A stretch of 64,000 bases of DNA from Acidimicrobiales bacterium (GTDB taxonomy: Bacteria; Actinomycetota; Acidimicrobiia; Acidimicrobiales; SHLQ01). Every line of letters starts with the position of its first letter. The first letter of the stretch is position 1. Positions 23,370 to 31,612 of this stretch are shown piece by piece. The stretch is taken from contig JAHDEJ010000019.1 in NCBI GenBank assembly GCA_020628865.1, forward strand, positions 1 to 64,000, given 5' to 3'. The position numbers and the translations under genes were made by a program. The notes below the pieces were generated by a model. It was not told where the DNA came from. It saw only the letters and a program-made list of their open reading frames with translations, and did no database searches.

Positions 23370-25067
23370 TCAGCCCCTGGCGGCGGCCTCGCCCTGTTTG
23401 GCGTGATAGCTGGATCGGGTGAGCGGAGACGCTTCGACATGGCTGAGGCCGAGCTCCTGCTCCCCGATGCGCTTCAGCTCGTCGAACTCGGTTGGTTCCC
23501 ACCAGCGGGCGACCGGCAGATGGTTCGACGTTGGCCGGAGGTACTGCCCGATGGTGACGATGTCCACGCCGACGGCGGCGAGATCCGCCATCGTCGACAC
23601 GACTTCGTCGAAGGTTTCGCCCATTCCCACGATGATCGAGGACTTGGTGACCAATCCGGCATCGGCAGCCCGGCCGAGCACGGCGAGGCTGCGTGCGTAC
23701 GACGCCGATGGGCGAGCGACACGTTGGAGCCGGGCAACCGTCTCGATGTTGTGGTTCATGACGTCGGGGCGAGCGGCGTTGATGACGTCCAGTGACTCTG
23801 CGTCGCCCTTGCAATCACTGATGAGCACCTCTACCCGGGCGCCCGGGATGCGGTCCCGGATTGCGGCGACAGTGGCGGCCACGTGTGCGGCCCCGCCGTC
23901 GGCGAGATCGTCGCGGGCGACCATGGTGACGACGGCGTAGTCGAGCCCCATCTTCTCGACCGCTTCGGCGACCTTGGCCGGCTCGGCGGGGTCGGGTGCT
24001 TCGGGGTGACGGGTGTCGACCAGACAGAAACCGCATTTTCGGGTGCACCGTTCGCCGAGCACCATGAACGTGGCGGTGCCGTCGTTCCAGCAGTCGAAGA
24101 TGTTCGGGCACCCGGCCTCTTCGCAGACGGTCACGAGGTCGAGGCTGCGCATGACGGACTTGAGGCGCCGGTACTCGGGGCCCATGTCGGCCTTGACCCG
24201 CATCCAGTCCGGTTTGCGGGAGGAGATCTGCAGGCCGCTGGTGACGCCGGCTTCGGCCAGCCGGCCGCTCAAGCGGACGGAGGTGCCTTCGAGGTGCGCT
24301 GTCGGATCGGGCTCGGATGCGTCCGGAACAGCGCCGTAGCTGCCCGGTCCGGAGCGTTCACCGGGCCCTTCTCCGCGGGAGAACGGTGTGAGGTCCTCCG
24401 GCCGATCGCGCCAGACGACGTCCTGACGATCGAGGGATCCTCCCCACGCCGATGCGGCGTGGTGGACGATGCGGTCGACGACGGTGCGCATGTCGACGTC
24501 GATGCCTTCGGCCCGGAGCGAGGTGACTGCCTTGTCGGGAATTCCGCACGGCACCATCCGTTCGAACCAGACCATGTCCGGGTCGACGTTGAGGGAGAAG
24601 CCGTGCATGGACCGGCCGCGGCTGAGGCGAACACCGATGGCGGCGATCTTTCGTGGATTGTCGGAGCCGGGAGCCACCCACACGCCCGGATAGTCGTCGA
24701 GCCGACCGGCGTCGGGCAGCCCGAGGTCGGCGAGGGTGTCGATCAGGATCTGCTCGACGGTGTGCACGTACGCCACCGTGTCGGCCATTCCGCCGCCGCG
24801 CTTGCCCGGCACCCACACGATCGGGTAGCCGACGAGCTGACCGGGCCCATGCCAGGTGATGTCGCCGCCGCGGTCGGCGGTGACGAGCTCGGCACCGACC
24901 TCGGCCGGGTTGACCAGCAGATGTTCGGTGGTTGCCCTGGCCCCGAGCGTGAACACGGGTGGGTGTTCGAGCAGGAGGAGATGGTTGTCGGGTGACGAGG
25001 TGTAGAGACGACGCTGCAGTAGCAGGGCGTCGTCCCAGGTGACGCGGCCGAGCCAACGGGTCCGCAA
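23370..25067 (-). CDS. lipBA: LipB-LipA fusion: octanoyltransferase and lipoyl synthase
   Basis: A 565-residue frame carrying both enzymes of lipoate synthesis without a stop between. LipB (about 1-215) shows the substrate loop RGGDITWHGPGQ, lysine 138 in RKIAAIG and cysteine 172 in MVPCGIPDKAVTSL, which match the catalytic lysine and cysteine of the family. LipA (about 265-565) shows the auxiliary cluster CEEAGCPNIFDCW, the radical-SAM CTRKCGFC and the closing RSSYHAKQ. LipB loads octanoate onto carrier proteins, and LipA inserts two sulfurs. The start is uncertain: TTG 25067 gives LipB residue numbers close to those of known LipB proteins, but lacks a clear ribosome binding site. Downstream of the E2 gene and in the same direction. 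Confidence 0.85.
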   Translation of the reverse strand: MRTRWLGRVTWDDALLLQRRLYTSSPDNHLLLLEHPPVFTLGARATTEHLLVNPAEVGAELVTADRGGDITWHGPGQLVGYPIVWVPGKRGGGMADTVAYVHTVEQILIDTLADLGLPDAGRLDDYPGVWVAPGSDNPRKIAAIGVRLSRGRSMHGFSLNVDPDMVWFERMVPCGIPDKAVTSLRAEGIDVDMRTVVDRIVHHAASAWGGSLDRQDVVWRDRPEDLTPFSRGEGPGERSGPGSYGAVPDASEPDPTAHLEGTSVRLSGRLAEAGVTSGLQISSRKPDWMRVKADMGPEYRRLKSVMRSLDLVTVCEEAGCPNIFDCWNDGTATFMVLGERCTRKCGFCLVDTRHPEAPDPAEPAKVAEAVEKMGLDYAVVTMVARDDLADGGAAHVAATVAAIRDRIPGARVEVLISDCKGDAESLDVINAARPDVMNHNIETVARLQRVARPSASYARSLAVLGRAADAGLVTKSSIIVGMGETFDEVVSTMADLAAVGVDIVTIGQYLRPTSNHLPVARWWEPTEFDELKRIGEQELGLSHVEASPLTRSSYHAKQGEAAARG

Positions 25068-25135
25068 CGGACGGCGGGTCCCGTATTCGGGATCCGGTCG
25101 TTCAATGCGGCGGGTCTCGGTGGCGGTGGTCGGCG

Positions 25136-26947
25136 TCAGGTGATCTCGGCTTCCCAGTCGGTGGTCTCGATGATGTCGCGGAGCTTCGCGAGGAAGGCGG
25201 CTGCGTAGGCACCATCGAAAGCTCGGTGGTCCCAGGCGAGGGCCAGCACACCAACGGAGTGAATGGCAATGCTCTCGCTGCCGAAGTCGTCGGTGACGAC
25301 GACCGGCTTGCGATGGACGCCGTCCGTGCTGAGGATGGCGACCTGCGGCTGGTTGATGATCGGGAACTGCATCATCGTGCCGTACTGGCCTGGGTTGGTG
25401 ATGGTGAACGTGCCACCGGACAGGTCGTCGGGCGTCACCTTCTTGGAGCGGGCACGGGTGGCGATGTCGACCACGTCCCGGCTGAGCTGCCGGAGGCGCT
25501 TGCCCTCGACGTTCTTGACGACCGGAGCGAGCAGACCGTCGAAGTTGAGGTCGACGGCGATGGCGACGTTGAGGTCCGAGTGCATGATGACGTGGTCGTC
25601 GCTGAGCGACGCGTTCATCATCGGGAAGTCGCGCATTGCGTCGGCGACGGCCCGAAGAATGAATGGCAGGTAGGTCAGGCTGAAGCCTTCTTCGGACTTC
25701 CACTCGGCCTTGTGACGGCGACGGACGACCTCGACGCCTTCGAAGTCGACCTCCATCGCGGTGAGGACATGAGGCGAGGTCGCCTTGGACATCACCATGT
25801 GCTCGGCCGTCTTGCGCCGGATGTTGTTGAGCGGCACAGACGCGCCGTCGGCGGCTGCGGCGGGAGCCGCCGGAGCGGGTGCTGCCGGAGCCGGCGGCGC
25901 GGGAGCGGCGGCCGCAGGGGTCGGGGCTGCCGGAGCGGGGGCGGGCGGGGCCGGGGCAGGTGCAGGCGGAGCTGCCGGCGCTGCGGCGGCAGCGGGCTCG
26001 CTGGGCGCAGCAGGCGCAGGCGGGGCAGCGGGCGCAGAACCTGCGGCCCGGGCCTGCACGACCGCTTCGACGTCCTTGCGGGTGATGCGACCACCGACGC
26101 CGGTGCCGGTGATGGTCGCGGGATCGAGCGAGTTCTCGGTGATCAGTCGGCGAACGACTGGCGACAGCACAAGGCCGGACAGATCGGCGGCCGGTGCCGC
26201 TGCGGCAGGCGCCGGCGCTGCCGGGGCAGCGGGAGCGGGCGGCGCGGGTGCTGGTTCCGGAGCGGCCGGCGGTGCCGGAGCCTCGGCCACGGGAGCCGGA
26301 GCGGCAGCGGCGGGTGCCGGAGCAGCGCCGGCAGCGGCAACACGGGCCACGACAGTGCCGACCTCGACGGTCTCACCTTCGGGAACGAGGATCTCGCTGA
26401 CGACACCGGCGACCGGGGAAGGAACTTCGGAGTCGACCTTGTCGGTCGACACCTCGAAGAGCGCCTCGTCCTCGGCGACGGCGTCGCCAACCTGCTTGAA
26501 CCACTGGGTGATCGTGCCTTCGGTGACCGACTCGCCGAGCATCGGCAGGGTCACGTCGGCCGCTTCGCCAGCCGGTGCGGGAGCGGCGGCGGGTGCTGCG
26601 GCCTCGGGCGCAGGAGCGGCCGGGGCGGGTTCCGGCGCAGGGGCGGGTGCCGCCTCCGGGGCCGGTGCTGGTGCTGCCTCGGGAGCAGCTGCCGCCGGGG
26701 CCGGTGCGGCAGCACCGTCGCCCACACGGGCGAGGACTGTACCGACGTCGACCGTTTCGCCCTCGGGAATCAGGATCTCGGTGATGACGCCGCTCACGGG
26801 TGAGGGCACCTCGGAATCGACCTTGTCGGTCGACACCTCGAAGAGCGCCTCGTCCTCGGCGATCGTGTCACCGACCTGCTTGAACCACTGGGTGATGGTT
26901 CCCTCGGTAACGGACTCTCCCAGGAGGGGAAGGGTGATGTCGGTCAT
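25136..26947 (-). CDS. sucB: Dihydrolipoamide acyltransferase (E2) with two lipoyl domains
   Basis: A 603-residue E2 component of a 2-oxoacid dehydrogenase complex. It transfers acyl groups from lipoyl arms to CoA. Two lipoyl domains (about 1-76 and 130-206) each contain the lipoylated lysine in VSTDKVDSEVPSP. They are joined by long alanine-proline linkers. A peripheral-subunit-binding domain lies near 259-299 (VRRLITENSLDPATITGTG), and the catalytic domain runs from about 370 with WDHRAFDGAYAAAF near 572. A strong AAGGAG precedes the ATG. With AceE and Lpd in this window it most likely serves pyruvate dehydrogenase, but annotation as SucB is also possible. Confidence 0.93.
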   Translation of the reverse strand: MTDITLPLLGESVTEGTITQWFKQVGDTIAEDEALFEVSTDKVDSEVPSPVSGVITEILIPEGETVDVGTVLARVGDGAAAPAPAAAAPEAAPAPAPEAAPAPAPEPAPAAPAPEAAAPAAAPAPAGEAADVTLPMLGESVTEGTITQWFKQVGDAVAEDEALFEVSTDKVDSEVPSPVAGVVSEILVPEGETVEVGTVVARVAAAGAAPAPAAAAPAPVAEAPAPPAAPEPAPAPPAPAAPAAPAPAAAAPAADLSGLVLSPVVRRLITENSLDPATITGTGVGGRITRKDVEAVVQARAAGSAPAAPPAPAAPSEPAAAAAPAAPPAPAPAPPAPAPAAPTPAAAAPAPPAPAAPAPAAPAAAADGASVPLNNIRRKTAEHMVMSKATSPHVLTAMEVDFEGVEVVRRRHKAEWKSEEGFSLTYLPFILRAVADAMRDFPMMNASLSDDHVIMHSDLNVAIAVDLNFDGLLAPVVKNVEGKRLRQLSRDVVDIATRARSKKVTPDDLSGGTFTITNPGQYGTMMQFPIINQPQVAILSTDGVHRKPVVVTDDFGSESIAIHSVGVLALAWDHRAFDGAYAAAFLAKLRDIIETTDWEAEIT

Positions 26948-27011
26948 TGCTGTTGGTGCTCCTTGTGGGATGCAGAAATGTCGTGGCGATAGTCGTGGCG
27001 CTGCGGCAACA

Positions 27012-28421
27012 CTAACCGTGCAGGCCCCGGCCGGTCAGGGCCATCACGGTTTCGCCGAAGAGTTCGCTCATGGTCGGGTGCGGCTGGATGAAGGAGGCGA
27101 CCTCGTCGACGGTGGCTTCCCAGTTGATCGCGAGGTAGCCCTGGCCGAGTTGTTCGGTGACCCAAGGGCCCACCATGTGCACGCCCAGGATTCGCCCGGC
27201 GGTGCCGTCAGCGTTCTTCTCGGCGATGACCTTCACGAGACCGTCGGTCTCGCCCACGATCATCGCTCGGCCGTTGCCGTTGAACTTGTGGGTCGACGTC
27301 ACGATGTCGAAACCGGCTTCTTTGGCCGAGTCTTCCGTGTGGCCGGCGAAGGCGACTTCGGGGTGGCAGTAGATGCACCACGGGACGTTCTGGTAGTCGA
27401 CCGGCTGCGGGTCCTCTCCGAGGATGTCGCGAATGGCCACCATGCCCTCGGCAAAACCGACGTGGGCGAGCTGTGCGGTGGCGATGATGTCGCCAACGGC
27501 CCAGACGCCGGGCACCGAGGTGCGGCAGTTCTCGTCAACGGGAACGAATCCACGTTCGTCGAGGGGCACGCCCACTGCGTCGAGACCGAGAAGGTCGGCG
27601 TAGGGGCGACGGCCGATGGAGAGCACGATCATGTCGACGTCGACGGATTCGCCATCTCCGAACGTCACACGCTTCTGGCCGGCGACGTCCTCGTGGCCCT
27701 GCACCATGACGCCAGTGCGAATGTCGATGCCGCGTCCCTTGAGGGAGCGTTCGACGACGCGTGCGGCGGCCGGGTCGACGCCCGGAATGATCTTGGGCAT
27801 CGCCTCGAGCACGGTGACCTTGGTGCCGAGGTCGGCCATCATCGAGGCGAACTCGATGCCGATCGCGCCGCCACCGATGACGGCGGCGGAGCCGGGAAGT
27901 TCGGGCACGGCGAGCAGTTCATCGGAGGTGACGATGGAGGTGCCGTCGACGTCGAAGCCGGGGATGGTTCGGGGCACCGAGCCGGCAGCGATGATGAGGT
28001 TGTCGCCGCTGACCTGGACGTCGCCGGAGGCGCCGCCGCTGATGTTGACGACCTTGGTGTCGCCGACGGAGAAGATGGATCCGATGCCGTCGAAGACGGT
28101 GACCTTGCGGTGCTTGAGCAGTCCGGTGAGGCCGCTGGTCAGCGTGTCGATCACCTTCTGCTTGCGGGTTTGGGTGACGCTGAAGTCGACGGTCGGCTCG
28201 GACGTGGTGATGCCGAACGTGTCGGCGTGCGAGACGGCACGGAAGACCGCTGCGGTCTCGAGCAGTTCCTTTGCGGGGATGCAGCCCACGTGCAGGCAGG
28301 TGCCACCGACGCGGCTCTTCTCGATCATCGCAACGTTCAGGCCTGCGGCCGCTCCGTAGAGGGCGGAGGCATACCCGGCCGGGCCACCGCCGACGACGAC
28401 TACATCAAAATGGTCCGACAT
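27012..28421 (-). CDS. lpd: Dihydrolipoyl dehydrogenase (E3)
   Basis: A 469-residue flavoprotein that reoxidises dihydrolipoamide and passes electrons to NAD+. It shows FAD-binding VVVGGGPAGYASALYGA, the redox disulfide GGTCLHVGCIPAKELL (cysteines 41 and 46), the NAD-binding AAVIGGGAIGIEFASMMADLG, WAVGDI and the C-terminal HPTMSELFGE with its catalytic histidine. AGGAG lies six bases before the ATG. It is 64 bases upstream of the E2 gene, so lpd, E2 and lipBA form one transcription direction. Confidence 0.97.
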   Translation of the reverse strand: MSDHFDVVVVGGGPAGYASALYGAAAGLNVAMIEKSRVGGTCLHVGCIPAKELLETAAVFRAVSHADTFGITTSEPTVDFSVTQTRKQKVIDTLTSGLTGLLKHRKVTVFDGIGSIFSVGDTKVVNISGGASGDVQVSGDNLIIAAGSVPRTIPGFDVDGTSIVTSDELLAVPELPGSAAVIGGGAIGIEFASMMADLGTKVTVLEAMPKIIPGVDPAAARVVERSLKGRGIDIRTGVMVQGHEDVAGQKRVTFGDGESVDVDMIVLSIGRRPYADLLGLDAVGVPLDERGFVPVDENCRTSVPGVWAVGDIIATAQLAHVGFAEGMVAIRDILGEDPQPVDYQNVPWCIYCHPEVAFAGHTEDSAKEAGFDIVTSTHKFNGNGRAMIVGETDGLVKVIAEKNADGTAGRILGVHMVGPWVTEQLGQGYLAINWEATVDEVASFIQPHPTMSELFGETVMALTGRGLHG

Positions 28422-28457
28422 GTTTCTCCTCAGTGAGGGACGGATTCCGATCGCCGC

Positions 28458-28547
28458 CTAGGCAGCGATCACCACCTGCACGGCAAAGGCGACAAGTATC
28501 ACGACGCCCAGTGCCAGGGAGGTGAGAATCAGCTTCCTCGTGCTCAT
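28458..28547 (-). CDS. 29-residue single-helix membrane peptide
   Basis: A short frame of 29 residues, MSTRKLILTSLALGVVILVA then FAVQVVIAA. A positively charged start is followed by one membrane helix covering nearly all the rest. GGGAAG lies about four bases before the ATG, and the frame ends with TAG 36 bases before lpd on the same strand. It has the shape of small membrane proteins found near respiratory or dehydrogenase genes, but its function is unknown. Support is the clean start, the helix and the position; conservation has not been tested. Confidence 0.5.
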   Translation of the reverse strand: MSTRKLILTSLALGVVILVAFAVQVVIAA

Positions 28548-28740
28548 CGGCTTCCCAGCGTATGCACTGAGCGGTCGGGTCCGGTACGTCGATCGTCACA
28601 ACGTTTCCGGACCGCGGAGACACCGTCCGATCGGGGCCCCAAAATGGGTGTTCCGGACCCCGGTTTTTGGCCTCCTTCGTCACTTCGCTCGACGGAGCGT
28701 GCCGTGGCACACTGGGGTCTCACGCAGAGTGATTCGATCG
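28548..28740. promoter_or_regulatory. Divergent intergenic region before the GGDEF gene
   Basis: A 193-base gap that should hold promoters for the lpd-E2-lipBA direction and for the GGDEF gene. A short perfect palindrome GTGCC gt GGCAC occurs at 28699-28710, about 30 bases before the GGDEF start. No convincing promoter hexamers were identified. Confidence 0.35.
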
Positions 28741-30432
28741 ATGAACCCGCCCCCACTCCCCTCCTCGAAACCAACCCCGCTCGGCGACACCGGCCGCGGC
28801 GCGATCATCGCGCTCGTGCGGATGGTCGAGATTCGCGAGCCCGCAATTGCCCATCGGAGCGCCCTTCGCACGCTGGTGGCTGCCCGGCTCGCCGACGAGC
28901 TCCACCTGGACGATGTGGACCGTTCGCACGTCGTCGCCACCTCGGCATTGGCGGACATCGATCTCGCCGTCGCTGCCCCTCGGGAGGAGAGCGAGCGCGA
29001 CCTCACTCGCTCCATGCTGGCCGCGAACCTGACCGAGCGGATCCCCGGACTTGGGCCGGTGGCGGTGGCCCTCCGACATCAGCTCGAATGCTGGGACGGA
29101 TCGGGTGGCCCCGGCGGGCTCGTTGGCACTGACATTCCGATCGCCGCTCGGGTCGCCGCGGTCACCGACGACATCGTCGGCAACCCGGCGCCCGGTTTCG
29201 TGCCCACGTGGGGTCCCGCCCTCTCCCGGGTCGAACTGCGGGCCGGAGGTGCCCTCGATCCGACCGTCGTGGCCGCGCTGCGTCGCGCCGATCTCGGCGG
29301 GATCGAAGCTCCGCCGATCCCCTCAGCAACCATCATCGATCTCTTCGACGCCCACTCGACGACGGGGCGCGACGGCACCAATGGCGCAGCTGCCACCGAC
29401 ATCGCGACCGCGGTTGCAGCGGCATCCCGGGTGGACGATCTGCTCCAGCTCTTCGCCGACATCGCCCTGCGATCGATCGACGCCGCACACGTGGCGGTGC
29501 TTCGGCTGTCTCGCACCTCGATCGAGGAGGAGCCGCTGGCGATCGCCATCGACGCCGACGGACCACCGCTGGACGGCCGCCGGCTCGACTCCCTGGCCGA
29601 GTTCTCGATGCTGGCAGAGCTGCGGGCCGGCGTCCCCGTTCGCCGCGGCCCTGATGAGCTTGGCAGCGGCGACACGCCGGCCAATCGGGACCTCCGGGCG
29701 GGAAGCGACATCAGCGTTCCCATCATGTTGCGGGGCGAAGCCTGGGGCGTGCTCAACGCAGCGCGCCGCGGACTCGACCGGCATCTCGACAACCACGACC
29801 TGAGCGTGCTGCGACACATCGCAAGCCAGGCGGCGCTGGCGCTGGCGAACACCGTGCGCTGGGCCGAGATCGAACAGATGGCACTCCGGGATCAGCTCAC
29901 GGGTCTCGCCAACCGCCACGTGCTCAACGCGGTGCTCGACGAGATCTTCGAACGCGACCCGGTGGACCGCCAGGACTGCGCCGTGATCATGTGCGACGTC
30001 GACGGCCTCAAGACCGTCAACGACAACGACGGGCACGAGTTCGGCGATCGTCTGCTCATCGATGCCGCCGCCGCCCTCCGAGGCGCCACCCGCGACCCGG
30101 ATCGGACGACGATCTGTCGCATCGGTGGGGACGAGTTCTGTCTGGTGATCGACGGCGGCGCCCTGCTCACCGCCCACGAGATCTCGGACACGATCGAGCG
30201 ACTGTTCGAACGCTCGGGCGGTTCGGACCGGCCCCGTTCGATCTCGTGTGGCATCGCGTTCGCCACGCCGGAGATCGAAACCCGCAGTCAGCTGCTTCGG
30301 GCCGCAGACCAGAACCAGTACCAGACGAAGCGAGCCCGCCGGGCCGCACGCGGCGAACCGATCGAGCCGGACGCTCCACGGCTGCCGGGCGATCGCCGGG
30401 CCATCCGCGATCAGGCGATCAGCGGAGGCTGA
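28741..30432 (+). CDS. Diguanylate cyclase with degenerate HD-GYP-like and GAF domains
   Basis: A 563-residue soluble signalling protein. Residues about 20-190 resemble an HD-GYP output domain (LECWDGSGGPGGLVGTDIPIAARVAAVTD) but lack a clear HD pair, so they are probably non-catalytic. A GAF-like segment follows (about 210-370, SDISVPIMLRGEAWGVLNAARRGL). The C-terminal GGDEF domain has CDVDGLKTVNDNDGHEFGDRLL and RIGGDEFCLV near 463, the intact active site for making cyclic di-GMP from two GTP. A product inhibition site RxxD is not obvious. The end overlaps the convergent kinase-like gene by 14 bases, which borders the polysaccharide locus that c-di-GMP could control. Confidence 0.85.
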   Translation: MNPPPLPSSKPTPLGDTGRGAIIALVRMVEIREPAIAHRSALRTLVAARLADELHLDDVDRSHVVATSALADIDLAVAAPREESERDLTRSMLAANLTERIPGLGPVAVALRHQLECWDGSGGPGGLVGTDIPIAARVAAVTDDIVGNPAPGFVPTWGPALSRVELRAGGALDPTVVAALRRADLGGIEAPPIPSATIIDLFDAHSTTGRDGTNGAAATDIATAVAAASRVDDLLQLFADIALRSIDAAHVAVLRLSRTSIEEEPLAIAIDADGPPLDGRRLDSLAEFSMLAELRAGVPVRRGPDELGSGDTPANRDLRAGSDISVPIMLRGEAWGVLNAARRGLDRHLDNHDLSVLRHIASQAALALANTVRWAEIEQMALRDQLTGLANRHVLNAVLDEIFERDPVDRQDCAVIMCDVDGLKTVNDNDGHEFGDRLLIDAAAALRGATRDPDRTTICRIGGDEFCLVIDGGALLTAHEISDTIERLFERSGGSDRPRSISCGIAFATPEIETRSQLLRAADQNQYQTKRARRAARGEPIEPDAPRLPGDRRAIRDQAISGG

Positions 30433-31612
30433 GCACCTCGCTGCCACCGGCCGCGGTCTCGACGAGTTCGAGATGGCCGTCGCCCCCGTGTGCGAGTTCC
30501 CATGCAGGGGTCAGGTTCGCGAGCCGGATGAGGGCGGCGAAGCCGGCCTGACCGAGCGGCTCGAAGTCGAAGCTGTTGCGCAGGAGCCGGTGCATCGTTT
30601 CGATGGCGTCGATCGGACGGAGGTGGGCGGTTGCGTTCGGGCGGAAGATCGGGAACACGAGCCCGCTGACCTGTCCCCCGGGGGAGAGTCGACCGGGGTT
30701 CACGAGTCGTGGGTCGACGTCCCAGGTGTCGTCCGACGCATCCGTGACGAGCGGCTCGAGTTCGGGGAACAGCGAGTGGGCGCCGGCGTCGATGCAGATC
30801 GACTTGTGGTACGGCTCCGCCTCGAGGGAGTCGACGTCGAGGGCGACGGCTTCGTCGGTGAGATACCCGTGTCCGCGTTGCACGAGCTGGGCCACCAGCG
30901 TGGACTTGCCGGCATTGCTCACTCCGGGGAAGACCAGCAGTTCGGACCCGATTCGTGCGCCGGCGGCGTGCAGGACCACGGCGTCTTCCACGAAGTCCAG
31001 CGGGCTCGCATTGCAATCCGACAGCAGCGTACGAAGGCACACGGATCGGCTCATGTGGCGGGCGATGGTGCGACCGTTCACGAACAGATCGAACCCGCGC
31101 ACCGTCATTTCGATCCGGTACGACAGCACGCCGCGGCCGGCGGAGACGTCGAGCTGGGGGGCGGCGAGCGGCGAGAGGATCCGCGTGAGCTCTCCGCACA
31201 GAACGGGGTCCGGAACGTCGATCAGGATCGTCGCTCCCAAGGCGGTGAACGGGCCGATGGTCGACGGGCCTGGAGTCGTCGGCGCCGACTGCAGTCGGGG
31301 TAGACGGGGTGGTCGCAGCGCTGGCGCTGGCGGCCGATCGGTGTCGATGCACAGTCCGGACGCAAGCAGGTTCTCGACGACGGACTCGATGTCCTCGGCG
31401 ATCTGCTGTGGGACCATCCGGAACTCGGCGCTCAGCTGCTGAACGATGGATCCCACCTGGATCGAGTCGTCGGTGAGCGCCCAGACCATCGCTGCAGTGC
31501 TGTTCAACACATGCAGTCGTCGGTCATCTGGGTCGAAGAGCAGAAGGTCGTCCCCGACCATGCCCCAACAGATGTTCGGGGCGGCCGTGATCGTCTGACC
31601 GGAGTACTTCAT
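30419..31612 (-). CDS. PqqD-like domain fused to HPr-kinase-like P-loop protein
   Basis: A 397-residue protein. Residues about 10-95 (GDDLLLFDPDDRRLHVLNSTAAMVWALTDDS) match the PqqD fold, a small peptide- or substrate-binding chaperone. The remainder carries VFPGVSNAGKSTLVAQLVQRGHGYLTDEAVALD (P-loop near 229-236), as in HPr serine kinase and related phosphotransferases. Such fused proteins occur in exopolysaccharide and peptide-modification loci, where they are thought to phosphorylate an unknown target. It overlaps the upstream membrane protein by ATGA, forming a unit with the Wzc-like kinase. Which substrate it phosphorylates is unknown. Confidence 0.75.
   Translation of the reverse strand: MKYSGQTITAAPNICWGMVGDDLLLFDPDDRRLHVLNSTAAMVWALTDDSIQVGSIVQQLSAEFRMVPQQIAEDIESVVENLLASGLCIDTDRPPAPALRPPRLPRLQSAPTTPGPSTIGPFTALGATILIDVPDPVLCGELTRILSPLAAPQLDVSAGRGVLSYRIEMTVRGFDLFVNGRTIARHMSRSVCLRTLLSDCNASPLDFVEDAVVLHAAGARIGSELLVFPGVSNAGKSTLVAQLVQRGHGYLTDEAVALDVDSLEAEPYHKSICIDAGAHSLFPELEPLVTDASDDTWDVDPRLVNPGRLSPGGQVSGLVFPIFRPNATAHLRPIDAIETMHRLLRNSFDFEPLGQAGFAALIRLANLTPAWELAHGGDGHLELVETAAGGSEVLSLR

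Noticed and set aside
25785-28436. Very long plus-strand open frame opposite the E2 and E3 genes
   Set aside because: It is antisense to two clear enzymes. Its glycine/alanine repeats mirror the alanine-proline linkers of E2, and GC-rich codons leave few stops on the other strand.
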